Shown: piece by piece, positions 59,758 to 64,000 of the stretch
Position numbering within the stretch: position 1 is the first letter of the stretch
How the letters are laid out: every line of letters begins with the position of its first letter
Source: an uncultured Dyadobacter sp.
GTDB lineage: Bacteria; Bacteroidota; Bacteroidia; Cytophagales; Spirosomataceae
Length of the DNA: 64,000 bases
Assembly: GCF_946482605.1 (NCBI RefSeq)
Contig: NZ_CAMLSE010000002.1
Location: 310,001 to 374,000 of the forward strand
Direction of reading: 5' to 3'
Notes under the pieces: generated by a model
Seen by the model: only the letters and a program-made list of their open reading frames with translations
Database searches by the model: none
What the model was told of the DNA's origin: nothing
Position numbers and translations under genes: made by a program

Positions 59758-60228
59758 TCATTTGGTGTAGACCTGGTCACCGGTGCCGAAGTTCAGTTTC
59801 AACTGGCCACCCGAACAGCTGAAACTCCCTCCGAACGTCCGGGGAGAAGGTACATCCGGTCGTTGGGTGGCATATCCCGTGCAATAAGTTTCCTCCGTAG
59901 TGGTGTAGGTCAGTGTGGCCGTAGAACCGCTGATCGTATACTTGAAATTGAAAATCAGATTGGTGCAGATCCCATTGCAATCCGGCCTTTCGAATGCACC
60001 GGTTCCATTACTGTTAAATCTCAGTATCGTATATTTCCCCGAACATGCAAGTGCCTTCCAAACCCCTATCGGGCAGGCTCCTGCGCCCGGGCCAGGGTCC
60101 ACCTTATCTTTTGCTTTTATTTTTTCGGACAGATCATCAAGATCGTCGTACATAAAATCGCTATTGCATCCGAGTGCAATGAATACTATTATCAAATAGG
60201 CTGATAAACCTGTAAATGTTCGTCTCAT
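59758..60228 (-). CDS. lipoprotein with lipocalin-like beta-barrel, function unknown
   Basis: 156 residues with a lipoprotein signal ending at FIALGC (Cys about 21). After an acidic linker the domain begins with CPIGVWKALACSGKYTILRF and continues with NGTGAFERPDCNGICTNLIF, TYTTTEETYCTGYATQRPD and SFSCSGGQLKLNFGTGDQVY. The pattern G-x-W and repeated beta strands suggest a lipocalin-like barrel as in many small Bacteroidota lipoproteins; eight Cys could form disulfides. It is the last gene of the operon that begins with the TPR gene at the right edge. Confidence 0.75.
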   Translation of the reverse strand: MRRTFTGLSAYLIIVFIALGCNSDFMYDDLDDLSEKIKAKDKVDPGPGAGACPIGVWKALACSGKYTILRFNSNGTGAFERPDCNGICTNLIFNFKYTISGSTATLTYTTTEETYCTGYATQRPDVPSPRTFGGSFSCSGGQLKLNFGTGDQVYTK

Positions 60229-60240
60229 GACTTGTAATTT

Positions 60241-61140
60241 TTAGAAACCAAATGAAATCGAGAAAGAGCTGTTAAAACCCAACTCCGGTATGAGGTATTG
60301 ATCCAGCCCAACCCGGATGTACAGGGTTCTTCTACCAAAGCGGTCTTTGGCCAGATACTTTTGAATGTATTCGCCGGAATGCAGTCCCCCGCCCATTTTC
60401 ACTGCCGACTTGTTGGGGTTAATGTCGTTGTTACTTGCAGATTTCACCCAGGCAAGCGAAGCGAACGGCCCGGCTTGGAGCCCCAGCGTAATGATGTTCT
60501 TAATATCAAACTCCCTGAAAATGTAGGGACTTAGAAAATGCTTGCTACCGGTATAAGAATCATTTTTTAAAGTAAAGTCGCTTCTTTCCTGGTAGTATTC
60601 GAAAAAGTTGTTGAGCTCCACACCCAAGCCTGCATTCGATTTTTTGCCACCGGGACGGTTCTTTTTCTGAAATGCAAAACGCTCATACCCTACCTTAAAA
60701 CCGGAATGGTATCTGTAAGGGCCCATCGACGTACCATATCCAAAGTCCTCTCTCGTCAGACTTCCTCCTGCTAATAACCTGTTATTTCTCTTGTCAGATG
60801 TTGTAACAGGTTTTTTAGGCTTCTCCGGCATCAAGGGCTTCTCCTGCTGCACCGCCTCGTTCTGCCTGGTTTCCTCCGGCGCAGTCGCGGCGACCGGAGT
60901 GTTGATGATTTCAATGTCGTTATTTGCAAAAACAATTTTCCACACCTTCGAGCGCGCTATGCGAAGCGGGGATTTTCGGGCTGTATCCGTCGCCAAAAAA
61001 TAGGTTATTTCCTTATCTCCTATTTCATCCACAATCGCGGCAATGGAAGTGAGGTCCAACTTCAATATCAAATCCGTTTCTTTTTGAGCATTTGCAGGAA
61101 AGGCTGCAATCAGGAGGAGCAAAAAATAGATGTATCGCAT
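60241..61140 (-). CDS. envelope protein with C-terminal beta-barrel-like region
   Basis: 299 residues with a signal peptide (IYFLLLLIAAFPANA). Residues 20-75 form a short domain (DLILKLDLTSIAAIVDEIGD, WKIVFANNDIEIIN) found at the start of several Bacteroidota envelope proteins; a Pro/Lys-rich linker (about 85-115) follows; the rest has alternating hydrophobic strands (GFKVGYERFAFQKK, NIITLGLQAGPFASLAWVKS) and ends in FNSSFSISFGF with terminal Phe, as outer-membrane barrels do. It lies between the TPR gene and the lipoprotein gene with gaps of 22 and 12 bp. Function unknown. Confidence 0.75.
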   Translation of the reverse strand: MRYIYFLLLLIAAFPANAQKETDLILKLDLTSIAAIVDEIGDKEITYFLATDTARKSPLRIARSKVWKIVFANNDIEIINTPVAATAPEETRQNEAVQQEKPLMPEKPKKPVTTSDKRNNRLLAGGSLTREDFGYGTSMGPYRYHSGFKVGYERFAFQKKNRPGGKKSNAGLGVELNNFFEYYQERSDFTLKNDSYTGSKHFLSPYIFREFDIKNIITLGLQAGPFASLAWVKSASNNDINPNKSAVKMGGGLHSGEYIQKYLAKDRFGRRTLYIRVGLDQYLIPELGFNSSFSISFGF

Positions 61141-61162
61141 TTTAATGTTGTTTCAGGTTGAC

Positions 61163-64000
61163 TTATTTAATCACATGCTGGTTCACCAGCTCCTTGAATG
61201 CCGAAGTACCGGCGAAGGATTTGTCGATACCTTCCAGCAGCTTGTCCTTTCGGATGTAAGACTTTGTGATCAGCCCGGTCTGGAATGATTTCTCAAACCA
61301 TTTCAATGCCTCCTCCTGCTTACGCTGCAACACGTAGGCGCATCCGATCGCGTAGTACGACTGACCTTTGAGCCGGTCTCTGTTCCCTACCTCCGACAAG
61401 AACCGAATGCTTTGGTCCGGCTGCTTCTGGTGAAGGAAGGCGATCCCGATATTGTACAATGCGTCGGAGGTGCGGGAGGCGGAGTCGAGCCCAAAGGCGG
61501 TTATAAGATCTTCGGTTGCATTCCTGTATTGCTTGGTGATCACATAGCAGTCGGCTCTCCGGGCCCTGGCGGTAGCCTGACAGCACCGATTGGACACATC
61601 ATGCTCGACCACGGCTGTAAATGCTTTAATGGCCTCCTCGTAATCCCCGTCCTTGTAGCATGCCGTACCGAGCGATAAGTGCTTGCCTGGATTCGGCGTA
61701 TCCAAAGCAACTGCCTTTTTATAGTCGCTGATTGCCCTGCGCAGGCTGTTTCCCAGTTCATAGGCCTGCCCCCGATTAAAATACGCGTCCGAAAATGTGG
61801 CGTTTTTGTCGATCGCCCGGTCGAATTCTTCAATGCTCTTGCTAACCATTTGCGTTTGCAGGTAGCAGAATCCGAGCTTGTTGTAGGCGCTGGCCAGCTC
61901 AAAGTCAGTAAGCATCTTGCCCATTTTCTTTTCATTGGCCTTGATGATCTCGTAAGCGATGATGGCCTTTTCATACGATTGCAATGCAAATAGCGCGTCT
62001 GCCAGCCCCTTGGCCGCCCGAAAGTTCGTTGCCTCGATTTCGAAAGCCTTGCCATAATCGTTTGCCGCATTTTCGTATTTCTTCATGTCAAACCATAGTC
62101 TGGCCCGGTCATGATAAGCTTCCCCGAAATCGGACCGGTTCAGGATGGCCATATCGTACGACTCCATCGCGGCGAGGCTGTCGGCCACATTTTCAAGCCC
62201 TTTTGCCCGGTGGTACCAGGCGTCCGCGTGCGTGGGCAGGATGCTGATCACGTTGTCGAAATCCTGAACCGCCTGCTGGTACTTTTTCTCGCTGAGCGCC
62301 TTGAAAGCAATCCCGAAGTACTGGCTCGCAATGGAGGAGATCTGCTCGGTTTGCTCCGGGGTGATCGCTAATTTCCTGAGTTGTGCAAAATCCGCTCCCG
62401 CCAGTTTCACTTCATTGAGCCTGATATTGGACAACCCGCGCTGATAATAGGCTTCGGCATAGGTACTGTTCAGGTTAATGGCATTCGAAAAATCGACAAT
62501 GGAAGCCGGGTAACTTTCTGTCTGCACGTGAAGCATTGCCCGGTCGAAATAATGCCCCGCATTCCTGGGAAACAGCTCGATCGCCCTGGCATAGTCCTCC
62601 AATGCGCCGTTCGTGTTGCGTGTCAGGATCCGCAGTTTGGCACGTTTGTTATGAATATCGGCGGCGGTACGGTCTATATTCAGGTAGCTGGTCAGGTCGG
62701 CGGCCGCTTTGGGAAAGTCTTTTTTCATCGCATACAGATCTGCCCTGGCTTTCAGCGCAGCCAGATTGGCAAAATCCAGTTCAATGGCTTTGCTGAAATC
62801 CTTCAACGCCCTGTCCAGATCACCGGTAACCACATATGCCAAACCTCTGCCCAGATAATAGTCTGAATTATCCTTCTCCTTTTTTAGAATGCGTGAATAA
62901 TCCTTTATCACCTCCGCATATTTCCCGAGATTGAATTTTTCGTCCAGTTCGGTTTTAACGCTGGATTTTTGATTGAGCATTCTGATCGTCTCGCCCAATG
63001 CAACGGAATCGGGTTTCAGTTCAAAGGCCTTTTTATAGTAACCGATCGCTTCCGAATAGTTCCTTGTCTTTTGGGCTATATTTCCCTTTGCAAGGTATTC
63101 CCGAAGCAGCTCCACCGCCGTTTGCTTCTCTTTTTCAAATGCCCGCTTGACCTGGTATATCTTTCGGCGAGGCAGCAAATCGTCGAAATCATTCCGTTTT
63201 TCAGCCTCGGTATATGCTTCCAAAGCCTTATCGTAGTCTTTCGAAGCGAAGGCTTTGTCTCCTTCGTTGAGCCATTTATTGTATTCTTCCAATGCCTTCC
63301 GCTCAGCTTCCCGCTCTTTATTCCTTGCCGTTTCGGCAGCACTTTCCGTTTCTGTAAGCTGCCGGCTGCTATCACCGGCCGCTTCGCCTCTGGCGAGGAC
63401 GGCATCGTTCAAAGGGTTTTGAGCCGAGTCCCCATCGGCCGCAAACCCGACGCGCGTAATGTAGGTCAACCATTTTTTGCCCTTCCGCTCGGCCCGTACT
63501 TCGGCCACCCGGTGCACCTGCCGGTAGGGCACCTTTATTTGCGTATGTTGCCCTGAGAAGGCGGATTTGAAATACACTTTCACATAGTAGTATTCCGACT
63601 TTTTTACATTACTGACCTCAAAATCGGTAAAAGAGATCGTCCGGTCGATACTTTTGGGATAAAACAGCTCGAAGTCGGCCAGGTACCGTTCCACCGTCAG
63701 GTCCGCACTGGTTTTGGCCGATGCGTGTTCCGGGTTCACGTCGTCCTCAATGATTACTTTTTCGTCATAAAACAGCTTATTCACCGAGTTACCATAACTG
63801 TCCGTCCGCAGGGCCTTGCGCTCGAATTCGCCCAGGTCTTCGAAGGCCACCGTGTTCAGCAAATCGCTTAACCCTTTCTCGACCTTCCTTTTGGCGAGAT
63901 GTATGATTTCCTGACTGTCCCTGGTGGTCAGCGAATCCGTCGTGCCCGACGTGGCTGGTCTTATGCAGACTAGGCATATCAACAATACGAAAATCGTTAC
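61163..64000 (-). CDS. large TPR-repeat protein (5' end cut by right edge)
   Basis: The frame stays open to base 64000, giving 946 codons; the visible 5' residues VTIFVLLICLVCIRPATSG look like the end of a signal peptide, so the true start lies outside. After an N-terminal region of about 200 residues (FELFYPKSIDRTISFTDFEV) and a Glu/Lys-rich coiled coil (KEREAERKALEEYNKWLNEG) come at least 15 TPRs, e.g. YYLGRGLAYVVTGDLDRALK, AYYQRGLSNIRLNEVKLAGA and HYFDRAMLHVQTESYPASIV. It is probably a periplasmic scaffold. It leads an operon with an envelope protein and a lipoprotein. Confidence 0.85.
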   Translation of the reverse strand, partial: VTIFVLLICLVCIRPATSGTTDSLTTRDSQEIIHLAKRKVEKGLSDLLNTVAFEDLGEFERKALRTDSYGNSVNKLFYDEKVIIEDDVNPEHASAKTSADLTVERYLADFELFYPKSIDRTISFTDFEVSNVKKSEYYYVKVYFKSAFSGQHTQIKVPYRQVHRVAEVRAERKGKKWLTYITRVGFAADGDSAQNPLNDAVLARGEAAGDSSRQLTETESAAETARNKEREAERKALEEYNKWLNEGDKAFASKDYDKALEAYTEAEKRNDFDDLLPRRKIYQVKRAFEKEKQTAVELLREYLAKGNIAQKTRNYSEAIGYYKKAFELKPDSVALGETIRMLNQKSSVKTELDEKFNLGKYAEVIKDYSRILKKEKDNSDYYLGRGLAYVVTGDLDRALKDFSKAIELDFANLAALKARADLYAMKKDFPKAAADLTSYLNIDRTAADIHNKRAKLRILTRNTNGALEDYARAIELFPRNAGHYFDRAMLHVQTESYPASIVDFSNAINLNSTYAEAYYQRGLSNIRLNEVKLAGADFAQLRKLAITPEQTEQISSIASQYFGIAFKALSEKKYQQAVQDFDNVISILPTHADAWYHRAKGLENVADSLAAMESYDMAILNRSDFGEAYHDRARLWFDMKKYENAANDYGKAFEIEATNFRAAKGLADALFALQSYEKAIIAYEIIKANEKKMGKMLTDFELASAYNKLGFCYLQTQMVSKSIEEFDRAIDKNATFSDAYFNRGQAYELGNSLRRAISDYKKAVALDTPNPGKHLSLGTACYKDGDYEEAIKAFTAVVEHDVSNRCCQATARARRADCYVITKQYRNATEDLITAFGLDSASRTSDALYNIGIAFLHQKQPDQSIRFLSEVGNRDRLKGQSYYAIGCAYVLQRKQEEALKWFEKSFQTGLITKSYIRKDKLLEGIDKSFAGTSAFKELVNQHVIK

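Noticed and set aside
1..64000. CRISPR arrays, rRNA, tRNA, intact insertion sequences, phage integrases
   Set aside because: No regularly spaced repeats of CRISPR length, no cloverleaf-like or rRNA-like sequence and no transposase or integrase motif was found when reading both strands.

Overview
The window looks like a chromosomal segment of a Bacteroidota bacterium of the Cytophagales, most like Dyadobacter or a close relative (inference, no search run). The reasons are SusC/SusD pairs, ECF sigma/FecR pairs, two proteins with type IX secretion (T9SS) C-terminal tails, LytTR-type two-component genes, and promoters of the Bacteroidota form TAnnTTTG with few Shine-Dalgarno sites. No rRNA, tRNA, CRISPR array or intact insertion sequence was seen.

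Positions 1-18040 hold two glycan-uptake loci on the minus strand. The first (1-6329) has two sialidase-like BNR proteins and a SusD/SusC pair. It is read divergently from a FadR-type GntR regulator at 6511-7194, and a perfect GntR-type operator overlaps the susC -7 box. The second (7833-18040) is ECF sigma, FecR, a SusC with an STN signalling domain, SusD and a GH106-like alpha-L-rhamnosidase. A short susC scrap and an 18-bp inverted repeat lie between the two loci.

Positions 18895-31466 are the most unusual part: a visibly A+T-richer block that appears to encode a modified, exported peptide. In order it has an ATP-grasp ligase and a methyltransferase (membership uncertain), gene debris, an XRE regulator, a GT1-type glycosyltransferase, a VKOR-thioredoxin fusion with an N-terminal degenerate C39-like domain, a 68-residue double-glycine precursor with six core cysteines, a TlpA-type thioredoxin, a 76-residue unknown protein, a PLOD-like glycosyltransferase, a C39 peptidase/ABC exporter and an HlyD-type adaptor. 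Genes overlap or nearly abut from 26609 to 31466. No lanthipeptide, radical-SAM or YcaO enzyme is present. The simplest reading is a disulfide-rich, possibly glycosylated peptide trimmed and exported by the dedicated transporter.

Positions 31658-46652 are accessory metabolism and regulation: a RidA protein, a secreted epoxide hydrolase, a propeller-sensor histidine kinase with its LytTR regulator, an AraC regulator facing a vanadium-haloperoxidase-like lipoprotein and a TonB receptor, a flavodoxin/SnoaL/DoxX/BNR operon, a Crp/Fnr regulator, and an NTF2-like gene that seems frameshifted at a ten-base homopolymer.

Positions 46762-51680 are an iron-uptake-like group (PepSY membrane protein, siderophore-type TonB receptor, small Cys-motif protein, DUF4198 protein). 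Positions 51732-59672 hold an ArsR/AHSA1/hydrolase operon with a clear operator, a membrane protein, an HTH-plus-membrane protein, a thioesterase group behind duplicated TetR-like sites, and a T9SS-secreted M23 peptidase. Positions 59758-64000 hold a lipoprotein, an envelope protein and a large TPR protein cut by the right edge.
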